28,004 nt of DNA. Source: CAZSTA01 sp964609495 [NCBI: uncultured bacterium] (GTDB lineage: Bacteria; CAZSTA01). The notes below the pieces were generated by a model. The model was given only the letters and a program-made list of their open reading frames with translations. It ran no database searches and had not been told where the DNA came from. Positions 7,841-17,238 of the stretch are shown here, one piece after another. The translations under genes and the position numbers were made by a program. Location: assembly GCA_964609495.1 (NCBI GenBank), contig CAZSTA010000015.1, positions 1-28,004 of the forward strand. The letters run 5' to 3'. The stretch's first letter is position 1. Each line of letters starts with the position of its first letter.

Positions 7841-10800
7841 TTATCTGCCCCTAAGAAGCCTAGCGGCCTCATCGGCGTTGATCTTGCCTTGAGCTAGATC
7901 ATCTAAGATCTGCCTTCTCCTTTTAATCTTCATCCTGCTCAAGAATCTATCTATTACCATAAGATCAACCTTAGAACCGAGGGTTTCGAATATCTCTTTG
8001 GCTTCGTTCATAGCTTCTACCGCCTTATTAAATTCGCTCTTCTCTTTATACATAAGCCCTAGGCTATAATATCCCTTCCCTACCCAATAAGGAGTCTTAA
8101 CCTCCTTTCCTCTCTCTATGCTCTTTAATATATGGCTTTTCGCCTTATCCCATTCCCCTCGGGAAATATAGACCCTCCCTAATAGACGGGAGTGTTCGGT
8201 CTCCCACCCCATATAGGTGAATATATTGATTAAACCTGCCTCTTGAGAGAGGGCGATAGCTCTATCATTGTAATACTTGGCTTTTTTATGATCATCTATC
8301 TTAGAATATCCCTCTCCAACCAGGGCGTAGATGAAGGAGAGAAGAGGCTTACTCTCCATCCCCTCAGCCACCTCTAACAACCTCTCATAGCACTCGACCA
8401 TCTCCTCCCATCTCTCTTGATCCTTACGGATCTTCCCCAATTCCCAATAATATCGAACTAGAAGCAATTTGTAACCCGCCTTCTGAGCGTTATCGAACAT
8501 CTCATCTAAATACTGGATCGCCTCTTCATAATCTCCTCGGGTATATTTCATATATCCTAAAGCTCCATAAGCTATCGCTGACAAATTCGAATCTCCTATC
8601 TTCTCGCTCAACTGTATGCTTTGGAGGATATGCTCAATAGTGCCTTCGCTCCAATCGCCTAAACTCCATTGAGCTACACCTATCGCTAGATGAGATTTTG
8701 CCTCCTCAGAGATATCATCGATCTTTTGGGAGAACTCCAGGCTTAGATTAGCGAACTCGATCGCCTTCTTGAAATCGACCTGAGCCATATAGTAGGACAT
8801 CGCAAAGCTGTTATAGGTCAACGCCAACTCATGATAGTTATCCGTTCCTTCCAAAATAGCAAGAGCTTTTTTGTAAAATTCCCATTCCTTTTCCCGATCT
8901 TCCTTATAAATATATAGCCAGCCGAGATGATTATATAAGAGAGCCATCTGGGGAGAATTCGCCTGATCTACTCGCTCAAGTTCCTCCTTATCTTTATTGT
9001 AATATTCGATCGCCACCTCATACTTAGCCCTTCTTTCATATATCCAACCTATCATCCTATAGATATGAGCCGCTCTCTCGCCTTGGGGATTATGCTTTAA
9101 GACGAATTCATAGTTCTCTAACGCTTTATCGTATTCCCCTCGCGAATGGTAGGCATCACCTAAGCCCATACCGATAGCTATCTTATACTCAATAGTATCC
9201 TCCTCAGGAAGCCTGCCTAACCTCTCTTGGGCTTGTTTGTAATAATCAATAGCTGTCTCATTAGCGAATAATTCGAACGATTTTTCTCCTGCCTTTGCGA
9301 GATAATAAACTGCCTTCTTCTCATCATTCCCTTCTAAGAAATGATAGGCTAGCTCCTCGACCATCTCCTTGAGCTGATGAGGATATAGCTTCTCTATCGC
9401 TTTGCCCACCCGACGGTGAAGGATCGATCTCTTTCGCAAGCTTATATCCTGATAGAGAACCTCCCTTGTCTTGGAATGAATGAAGTTATATATATATGCC
9501 TCACAAAATCTCTTCTCCTCAATTAATTGGGAGCGTATCAACCCCTCCAGGATATCCATCAGCTCGTCCTCATCCTCTCCACTTATCTCCTGAAGAACAT
9601 CGAAGTCGAATTGCTGACCGATCACGGAGGCTAGGGTTAATATATCCAGGGACTTTTCGCCTAATCTATTTATCCTTCTTCTCACTATCCCTTGGATCCC
9701 GGCGGGGATTATGAAATCCCTCCTCTCATCTCGTTTCCAAATCCCATCTTCCCGATAGATGATCCTCTCCTCCACACAGGATTTGATCATCTCCTCGATG
9801 AAGAAAGGATTCCCTTCCGTCTCTCTATATATCCATCGAACTAGCGTCTCCGATATGTCCTTACTGCCGAGCATATAGCCGATCATCTGCTTGGTCGCCT
9901 CTTTGGAGAGTGGCTCGAGAGATATCAAGGAACAATTATCCTCTCTGCATAATTGAGGCACTAACTCGAATAGAGGATGTCCTCTCTGGACCTCCTCGTG
10001 GCGATAAGTTCCGCAGATAAGGACATTATCAGTCCTTATATTTCTTAGCAAATAGGGGAGGAAAGAAAAGGTCATCTCATCTGCCCACTGGAGATTTTCA
10101 AGACATAAGATCAGGGGTTTAGAGCGGGAGATCTTGGCTAAGAAGCGATAGAGAGCATCGAAGATATGATGCCGTTCTTGTTCAGGAGATAGTTCCTCTC
10201 TGGGCTTCAATCCTCGCATAAAGTCCCTTCTCGCTAATTCTGGGACTAGCTTGATCAATTCATTATCTATCCCATCTGTTACCTCGTAATCCACCTGGAG
10301 CAAATGGATCATCTCGAAGTAACCCTTTATGATCTCAGCAAAGGGTTGATAGGGGATATACTCTCGTTCGTAGCAGCTTCCCCTGAAGAAGAGAACTTGA
10401 CGCTGGGAACTGTGGAGATGTAATTCATCCAAGAGTCTCGTCTTTCCCGATCCAGCCTCTCCCTTTATAAGGACCATATTCCCGACTCCCACGAGAGCTT
10501 TACCTAATGCTCTCTTCAACGCTAATAACTCACTCTCTCGTCCCACCATCGGGGAGTTAAAGATCAAGTCAGTCTTTATAGGGGAGAGGGATTTATCTAT
10601 CTCGATTGTGGTCTCAACTCCTATTCCCTCCGCCAACTCGGAAAGATCCTTTAGCACCTCATCCGCTGATTGATATCGATCTATCGGATTCTTCTCCAGA
10701 AGTTTGAGGATTATCCTCTCCTCCTTCTCCGATAGTTCACTGTTATATTGACGGGGAGGAGCTGGTTTTTCACTTATATGTTTGTGGATAAGCGTGAGGG

Positions 10801-12295
10801 GATCTGAGTCCTCAAAAGGAAGTCTTCCGGTCACCATCTCATAGAGGATGACTCCTAAAGAGTAAAGATCGGAACGATAGTCGATATGCTCCCCTCTCCC
10901 TCGTTCAGGGGATATGTATTCCGCCGTCCTGATTATCGAGTTCGTCTGAGCCTCCGCGGTCATTACCTCCGCCATTCCGAAGTCCATCACCTTTACCTCT
11001 CCCTCATCCGTTATCATTATATTCATCGACTCGAGGTTGCGATGGACTATCCCCTGGGAGTGAATATAGCTTAGAGCTTGGCAGATCTGCATCGCGATCT
11101 CAAGCACCTCGGGAGAGGATAGCTTCCCTTCCATAACGGAGATGACCTGCTTCAGCGTCACCCCCTCGATATATTCCATCACGAAGAAGGGAATGCCCTT
11201 CTCAATCTCGAAGTCATAGACAGTGACAACATTGGGGTGATCAAGCTTCATTAAAGCTCGAAACTCGCGCCTGAAGTGTTGCCTTCCTCCCTCCACATCG
11301 CCCTCTATCTGAAGCATCTTAATCGCTACCGGGCGATTCAACTCTACATCCCGGGCTTTATAGACAATGCCAATATTACCCCCTAACCTTTCCTCGATCC
11401 GATAGCGTCCCTTTATCATCTGTCCACCAGTTATATAGAAAGGAGATGAACTGAATTTCTCATAGATTCGTATAGCTTCCAGAACTTCATCAGCAGAGGA
11501 GTATCGATCGTTTGGATCCTTCTTAAGAAGCTTAAGGACTATCCTCTCTAAAGGCTCTGGAATATCAGGGTTGATAGTTGTGGGAGGAGTGGGAGTTTGA
11601 TGGACGTGCCTATAGAGAATCGTAACTGGGTCATCGGCTGTAAATGGCACATAGCCTGTTAGAGCTTCGTAAAGGATAACACCTAGAGAGTAAAGATCAC
11701 TGCGACCATCCACCTCCTTCCCCTGAGCCTGTTCGGGAGAGAGATAGTAAGCGGTGCCCGTCGTTTCTACCGTCTTGGTGATCTTCGCGGCCCCTATTAT
11801 CTTGGCAAGACCAAAGTCAGTCAGCTTGATCCGCCAGCTACCATCAGCGGGAACAAGAATATTCTCCGGCTTAAGATCGCGGTGGATAACTCCCTGACTG
11901 TGAGCATAGGCTAAGGCATCGAGGATATTTCGAGCGATCTTAATTGCTATCTCCTGGGGTAGAAGGGAAACTTGCTTCTTCATCTCTTTCCTCAGATCGC
12001 CTCCTTCAACATACTCCAGGATCAGGTAATAAAGGGATTCACTCTGCTCGAAGTCATAGATGGTGACGATATTGGGATGCGAGAGTCTAGCTATAGAACG
12101 AGCTTCCCTTAAGAATCTCTCCTCAGCCTCCTCGTCCATCACCTGAGGAGGTATAACCTTAATAGCTACGGTTCGATTTAGGATCGTATCATAAGCTCTA
12201 TAGACTACCCCCATCCCTCCTGAGCCAAGTTGACTATCTATTCGATAGCGATCTTTGGAGAGAGAAGTGAGGTTTCCTAATATAGAAGTCCACAT
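7841..12295 (-). CDS. Tandem Ser/Thr kinase-pseudokinase, AAA ATPase and TPR signalling protein
   Basis: A very large cytoplasmic protein (1484 residues from the ATG ending at 12295, which has GGAG nine bases upstream; a TTG five codons earlier has no binding site). Kinase domain 1 (about 15-275) is complete: LGSGGMG loop, VAIK (K46), HRDLKPEN (D140), DFG (D160), SPEQ. Domain 2 (about 295-555) keeps VAIK (K326) and DFG, but has LGGNIG for the glycine loop and HRNLESMN for the catalytic loop, so N420 replaces the catalytic Asp. An AAA ATPase follows, with Walker A GEAGSGKT (612-619) and Walker B LILCLENLQWAD (728-739). A long array of TPR helices (from about 1030) and a terminal SHOCT-like motif end it. 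The layout resembles PknK-like regulators, though I see no DNA-binding domain. It follows the ParB-like gene by 35 bases, probably in one operon. Confidence 0.9.
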   Translation of the reverse strand: MWTSILGNLTSLSKDRYRIDSQLGSGGMGVVYRAYDTILNRTVAIKVIPPQVMDEEAEERFLREARSIARLSHPNIVTIYDFEQSESLYYLILEYVEGGDLRKEMKKQVSLLPQEIAIKIARNILDALAYAHSQGVIHRDLKPENILVPADGSWRIKLTDFGLAKIIGAAKITKTVETTGTAYYLSPEQAQGKEVDGRSDLYSLGVILYEALTGYVPFTADDPVTILYRHVHQTPTPPTTINPDIPEPLERIVLKLLKKDPNDRYSSADEVLEAIRIYEKFSSSPFYITGGQMIKGRYRIEERLGGNIGIVYKARDVELNRPVAIKMLQIEGDVEGGRQHFRREFRALMKLDHPNVVTVYDFEIEKGIPFFVMEYIEGVTLKQVISVMEGKLSSPEVLEIAMQICQALSYIHSQGIVHRNLESMNIMITDEGEVKVMDFGMAEVMTAEAQTNSIIRTAEYISPERGRGEHIDYRSDLYSLGVILYEMVTGRLPFEDSDPLTLIHKHISEKPAPPRQYNSELSEKEERIILKLLEKNPIDRYQSADEVLKDLSELAEGIGVETTIEIDKSLSPIKTDLIFNSPMVGRESELLALKRALGKALVGVGNMVLIKGEAGSGKTRLLDELHLHSSQRQVLFFRGSCYEREYIPYQPFAEIIKGYFEMIHLLQVDYEVTDGIDNELIKLVPELARRDFMRGLKPREELSPEQERHHIFDALYRFLAKISRSKPLILCLENLQWADEMTFSFLPYLLRNIRTDNVLICGTYRHEEVQRGHPLFELVPQLCREDNCSLISLEPLSKEATKQMIGYMLGSKDISETLVRWIYRETEGNPFFIEEMIKSCVEERIIYREDGIWKRDERRDFIIPAGIQGIVRRRINRLGEKSLDILTLASVIGQQFDFDVLQEISGEDEDELMDILEGLIRSQLIEEKRFCEAYIYNFIHSKTREVLYQDISLRKRSILHRRVGKAIEKLYPHQLKEMVEELAYHFLEGNDEKKAVYYLAKAGEKSFELFANETAIDYYKQAQERLGRLPEEDTIEYKIAIGMGLGDAYHSRGEYDKALENYEFVLKHNPQGERAAHIYRMIGWIYERRAKYEVAIEYYNKDKEELERVDQANSPQMALLYNHLGWLYIYKEDREKEWEFYKKALAILEGTDNYHELALTYNSFAMSYYMAQVDFKKAIEFANLSLEFSQKIDDISEEAKSHLAIGVAQWSLGDWSEGTIEHILQSIQLSEKIGDSNLSAIAYGALGYMKYTRGDYEEAIQYLDEMFDNAQKAGYKLLLVRYYWELGKIRKDQERWEEMVECYERLLEVAEGMESKPLLSFIYALVGEGYSKIDDHKKAKYYNDRAIALSQEAGLINIFTYMGWETEHSRLLGRVYISRGEWDKAKSHILKSIERGKEVKTPYWVGKGYYSLGLMYKEKSEFNKAVEAMNEAKEIFETLGSKVDLMVIDRFLSRMKIKRRRQILDDLAQGKINADEAARLLRGR

Positions 12296-12330
12296 TATAT
12301 ATTTCTCCAAGAAGGATACTTAGAATGCAT

Positions 12331-12771
12331 TTATTTGCTCTCCTCGCTCCCTTTTTCCTTGGGCTTAATCTTATATTCGACTATATTGGCGTCTATATCC
12401 AGTTGCCCTTTCTTCTTAGCCATCGCGACCCGGTGATGTCCATCGATGACGTAGTATTCGCTCTTCCCTTCCACCTTCAATTTATATACATCGATGGGAG
12501 GCAAGACTTTATCGGCATCCATAGCCTTACCTATATTTTTAAATCTCTGAGTAGGTTTTCTCTTCTTATAGAAGAATTTGCTATTCATATCATCTGCTCT
12601 ACTTACGCTTCCCACGATCTTATTCACGTTTACAGGCTGGACTCCCCTATCTCTTCCAGTTCCAACAAGCTTGAACTTTTTGAGCTCCTCGTCGAAGTCC
12701 CTGAGGCCTTGGCTTTCGTGGAACAGCTTATCCTTAACTGATTTTACAAGATCCTTTAATATCCTCGCCAT
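12331..12771 (-). CDS. ParB/sulfiredoxin-fold domain protein
   Basis: A 146-residue protein whose C-terminal half has the ParB-like nuclease/CTPase fold pattern: KVLPPIDVYKLKVEGK, YYVIDGHHRVAMAKKKG, then IDANIVEY. DGHHRVA corresponds to the GHRR-type nucleotide-binding box of ParB. It has no helix-turn-helix or C-terminal dimer domain, so it is not a chromosome-partition ParB. Similar small proteins are often called ParB-like regulators without a known target. The N-terminal half (about 1-65) is basic and unrecognised. The ATG has GGGAGGT upstream. It is the first gene of a probable two-gene operon with the kinase, and the nearest strong promoter upstream is at 13144-13172, across the repeat block. 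Confidence 0.75.
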   Translation of the reverse strand: MARILKDLVKSVKDKLFHESQGLRDFDEELKKFKLVGTGRDRGVQPVNVNKIVGSVSRADDMNSKFFYKKRKPTQRFKNIGKAMDADKVLPPIDVYKLKVEGKSEYYVIDGHHRVAMAKKKGQLDIDANIVEYKIKPKEKGSEESK

Positions 12772-12826
12772 TTCTCTGACCTCCCTCGGGGATAGAAATT
12801 AGATGACCAAAAACCAGCCGCTATTT

Positions 12827-12877
12827 TAAAGGAAACTTTTGCAGGCAACAAAACTCGAGGTTCAAAAGTTTCCTTTA
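12827..12877. repeat. 51-bp hairpin element with 15-bp perfect arms
   Basis: TAAAGGAAACTTTTG and CAAAAGTTTCCTTTA flank a 21-base loop ending ACTCGAGGTT. A relative with compensating base changes is at 25064-25117. It lies 55 bases upstream of the ParB-like gene and touches a truncated copy of the C/G-rich repeat. Confidence 0.8.
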
Positions 12878-12903
12878 CACTCTCCCCTAACCCCTCCCAT
12901 CTT
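12878..12903 (+). repeat. Truncated copy of the C/G-rich repeat
   Basis: CACTCTCCCCTAACCCCTCC followed by CATC matches the left end of the full copy that begins at 12949. It starts directly at the end of the hairpin element. Confidence 0.6.
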
Positions 12904-12948
12904 GGTTTTTGCTGAATTAATAAGGCTATCAAAGAATCTTGTTAATTA

Positions 12949-13055
12949 TCACCCTCCCCTAACCCCCTCCCATCAAGGGAGGGGGGAATAAAGGGCTTTA
13001 GTTCAATCTCAGTGTTCCCTCTCCCCTCGTGGGAGAGGGATAGGATGAGGGGGGA
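12949..13055 (+). repeat. Complete copy of the C/G-rich double-palindrome repeat
   Basis: Two hairpins about 40 bases apart. The left one has arms CCCTCCC and GGGAGGG around ATCAA. The right one has arms CCCTCTCCC and GGGAGAGGG around CTCGT. The ends are C-rich (left) and G-rich (right), so the whole forms an imperfect inverted repeat. The same layout recurs at 22825-22945 and, reversed, at 25027-25190. The rest of the gap to 13595 is AT-rich and holds the regulatory sites listed separately; I see no gene in it. Confidence 0.85.
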
Positions 13056-13143
13056 TTTATATCTTGAACTGACAATCGAAAAACTGATAATAGGAACTTA
13101 TTTCTTTGAAACTACTTAAAGAATAACTTATGCCATCACATAT

Positions 13144-13172
13144 AGTATAAGGTAAATATGTGAAATTGTCAA
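13144..13172 (-). promoter_or_regulatory. Promoter, probably of the ParB-like/kinase operon
   Basis: TTGACA, a 17-base spacer and TATACT on the minus strand. The spacer (ATTTCACATATTTACCT) is nearly identical to that of the plus-strand promoter at 25248-25276. The transcript would run about 365 bases, through the C/G-rich repeat and the hairpin element, before the ParB-like ATG. Confidence 0.65.
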
Positions 13173-13333
13173 GTATCTGAAGGAGCATCTCTCTTACTAG
13201 CTTGTTTTTGAACTTTCTAATATATTGTATCATACTTTCATTAAAAGAACGTTTCGGGAAAATTAAGTTCTTATTAAACTATTTGAGAAGCAGATATAAA
13301 TCCTCGAGAACCAGCTCTAAGAATATATTTTAA

Positions 13334-13363
13334 ATTACAACTCTGTCCATTTCATACTATAAT
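13334..13363 (+). promoter_or_regulatory. Possible promoter for the DUF3592 gene
   Basis: TATAAT at 13358-13363, with ATTACA 18 bases upstream (4 of 6 consensus). The leader would be about 225 bases and contain the perfect palindrome at 13463-13489. The -35 match is only moderate. Confidence 0.35.
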
Positions 13364-13462
13364 GATATTTGTGATTAATTACGACCGCTCTTCAAGTATC
13401 TGGCAAATCAATCCCTTAGCCTGATGACTAAGGTGCTTCCAGCTATATTCTACAAGAGATGT

Positions 13463-13489
13463 TTACAACCAATCGATTATTGGTTGTAA
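13463..13489. promoter_or_regulatory. Perfect inverted repeat upstream of the DUF3592 gene
   Basis: TTACAACCAAT and ATTGGTTGTAA, 11-bp perfect arms around CGATT. No T run follows, so an operator or an RNA hairpin is more likely than a terminator. It lies 107 bases before the gene start. Confidence 0.55.
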
Positions 13490-13595
13490 TAGGGAAGGTC
13501 TATTGAATTGAGAGGAGAAAAGATCGGTTGGATGAAGAGGAACGAGGTCAAGATCGGTGAAAGATAATATGTGATTTAGAAGGACGTGTTGGTGA

Positions 13596-13955
13596 ATGGG
13601 GATTTTTCTTGGCGTGATTATAGCCTTTATTGGGATGCTCTTCTTTGGATCATTCATAAAGGATTTTAGAGAGAGTAGGAGATTATACAGAGAGGGAATT
13701 ATAACCACCGGAATTATATTTAATAAGGATAGACCTGTCATCATTGATTGGGATAGAAATGTCGGAAGGATTCAGCGAAAATATTATAGAGTGTATTATA
13801 AGTTCGATGAAAATGGGTATAAGGATAGGCATGAGGTTTCAGGGGAATTTTGGGATAAAGTCAAGATCGGCGATTCGATAGAGATACGCTATTTGCCCGA
13901 TGAACCAGATATGAACATGATAGTGGGAGTTCCTCATCATATCCCTATACAATAA
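13596..13955 (+). CDS. DUF3592-family membrane protein
   Basis: A 119-residue protein. An N-terminal membrane segment (about 3-20, IFLGVIIAFIGMLFFGSFI) is followed by a small beta domain. The pattern is IITTGIIFNKD, KYYRVYYKFDENGYKDRHEV, then a lysine-rich turn and SIEIRYLPDEPDMNMIVG. The 'RYLPDDP' ending is characteristic of DUF3592, whose function is unknown. An in-frame stop lies directly before the ATG, which fixes the start; the binding site (AAGGA about 12 bases upstream) is modest. The gene stands alone and converges on queT. Confidence 0.72.
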   Translation: MGIFLGVIIAFIGMLFFGSFIKDFRESRRLYREGIITTGIIFNKDRPVIIDWDRNVGRIQRKYYRVYYKFDENGYKDRHEVSGEFWDKVKIGDSIEIRYLPDEPDMNMIVGVPHHIPIQ

Positions 13956-14013
13956 GGCAACTTATAGGATAGAAAGGTAAGTAGCAATTTGTTAATCTCG
14001 GTCGAAGAACTCG

Positions 14014-14037
14014 CCCCTCTCCTCTAAGGAGAAGGGG
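14014..14037. terminator. Convergent-gene hairpin
   Basis: CCCCTCTCC pairs with GGAGAAGGGG (nine pairs, one bulged A) in the gap between the DUF3592 stop (13955) and the queT stop (14066). It probably ends transcription in one or both directions. It resembles half of the C/G-rich repeat. Confidence 0.5.
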
Positions 14038-14065
14038 GAGCCCTCCCTCAACATCCCTCCTAACT

Positions 14066-14596
14066 TCACTTCCTAACGATAAAGTCGAAGACGTTCCTCC
14101 TTCTCCTTATCAAAAGAAGAAGTGGATATCCCAACAGATAACAGGCTATAAACTCCCCTATTCCAATACTCAACACAAAGGCCCAATAGGGCGATAATCT
14201 CTGAACGAGAGGAAGAAATATATCTGGAGGCTGTAAAATCAGGTGAAGATAAACACTCACCCCTAAGGCGTTCACTATCACTGGTGGTAAAGGCGCTAAA
14301 AGAGGACGATCGATCTTAGAGGTGAGATAAGTAAGGTAGGCGGCAACCAGGGTGCATAGGCTCCCTCCGATGATATCGTATATCCCTAATCCTCCAGCCA
14401 GATTAGCGATAATTACCCCTAGGAATAACCCTAAGATAGCATGAGGATCGAAAAAGGGGAGGATCGTCAGAGCCTCGGAAACCCTGACCTGGATGAAACC
14501 ATAGCTTATCGGAGCGAAGACCAAAGTTATAACCGCATAAATCGCCGCGATAATCGCTACCCTTGCTATATCAGCCGCCTTAATCCTCGAAGACAT
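14066..14596 (-). CDS. queT: QueT-family transporter (ECF substrate-binding component)
   Basis: A 176-residue, very hydrophobic protein with about five or six membrane helices. RIKAADIARVAIIAAIYAVI is the opening helix. GFIQVRVSEALTILPFFDP and GLFLGVIIANLAGGLGIYDI carry the family's conserved polar and glycine positions. QueT proteins are S-components of energy-coupling-factor importers for queuosine precursors such as preQ1. The ATP-driven module is not in the window and is presumably shared. It begins 3 bases after yajC and is the last gene of the cluster. Position with tgt and queA strongly supports the substrate. The arginine-rich tail (LIRRRRNVFDFIVRK) is cytoplasmic. Confidence 0.85.
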   Translation of the reverse strand: MSSRIKAADIARVAIIAAIYAVITLVFAPISYGFIQVRVSEALTILPFFDPHAILGLFLGVIIANLAGGLGIYDIIGGSLCTLVAAYLTYLTSKIDRPLLAPLPPVIVNALGVSVYLHLILQPPDIFLPLVQRLSPYWAFVLSIGIGEFIACYLLGYPLLLLIRRRRNVFDFIVRK

Positions 14597-14599
14597 CTG

Positions 14600-14929
14600 T
14601 TATAAAGTCTCCCCTTCTTCTGCGAGATCCTCTCTCTTTCTACCTACTGAACTCTTAGATAACTTCACTCTAGTCCCTTTTGCTATCTCTAGAGTTACCG
14701 TATCATCTCTAACCTCGATTATCGTCCCATAGATTCCGCCTACGGTAACGACCTTTTCTCCCTTCCTCAAGCTAACAACCATCTCTCGATGCCTCTTCCT
14801 CCTCTGCTGTTCGGGTCTAATCGCTATGAAGTAGAAGATCCCGATCATAATTATGAAAGGCATCAACAATCCTACAATCGATCCTCCAGCTGGAGCTGCC
14901 TGGGCTATCAGCGAAATGTATTGAAACAT
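14600..14929 (-). CDS. yajC: Preprotein translocase subunit YajC
   Basis: A 109-residue inner-membrane accessory of the Sec translocon, working with SecDF. One membrane helix (about 19-38, IVGLLMPFIIMIGIFYFIAI) is followed by the family hallmark RPEQQRRKRHREMV and then a cytoplasmic beta domain (LRKGEKVVTVGGIYGTIIEV). The start has GGGGG upstream and lies 11 bases after tgt, a common arrangement. secD and secF, which often follow, are replaced here by queT. Confidence 0.95.
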   Translation of the reverse strand: MFQYISLIAQAAPAGGSIVGLLMPFIIMIGIFYFIAIRPEQQRRKRHREMVVSLRKGEKVVTVGGIYGTIIEVRDDTVTLEIAKGTRVKLSKSSVGRKREDLAEEGETL

Positions 14930-14940
14930 ATTTTTCCCCC

Positions 14941-17219
<2,279 letters not shown>

Positions 17220-17238
17220 GGCTGGAAATTGTTCATCC

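Noticed and set aside
12325-12741. A 138-codon open frame on the plus strand
   Set aside because: It is antisense to the ParB-like gene, whose protein is recognisable; the plus frame shows no family motif.
12331-12771. Chromosome-partition ParB and a nearby origin
   Set aside because: Only the small ParB/Srx fold is present, without a helix-turn-helix or parA neighbour, and I see no parS-like sites or DnaA boxes.
12823-12851. A promoter (TAAAAT with TTGTTG) just upstream of the ParB-like gene
   Set aside because: Only three of six -35 bases match, and the site lies inside the hairpin element; the promoter at 13144-13172 is much better.
12878-13055. CRISPR array
   Set aside because: The C/G-rich units are few, irregularly spaced and palindromic, with no even spacers and no cas genes.
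13463-13744. A 93-codon open frame on the minus strand
   Set aside because: It lies opposite the DUF3592 gene, has no ribosome binding site and reads as a hydrophobic shadow of the coding strand.
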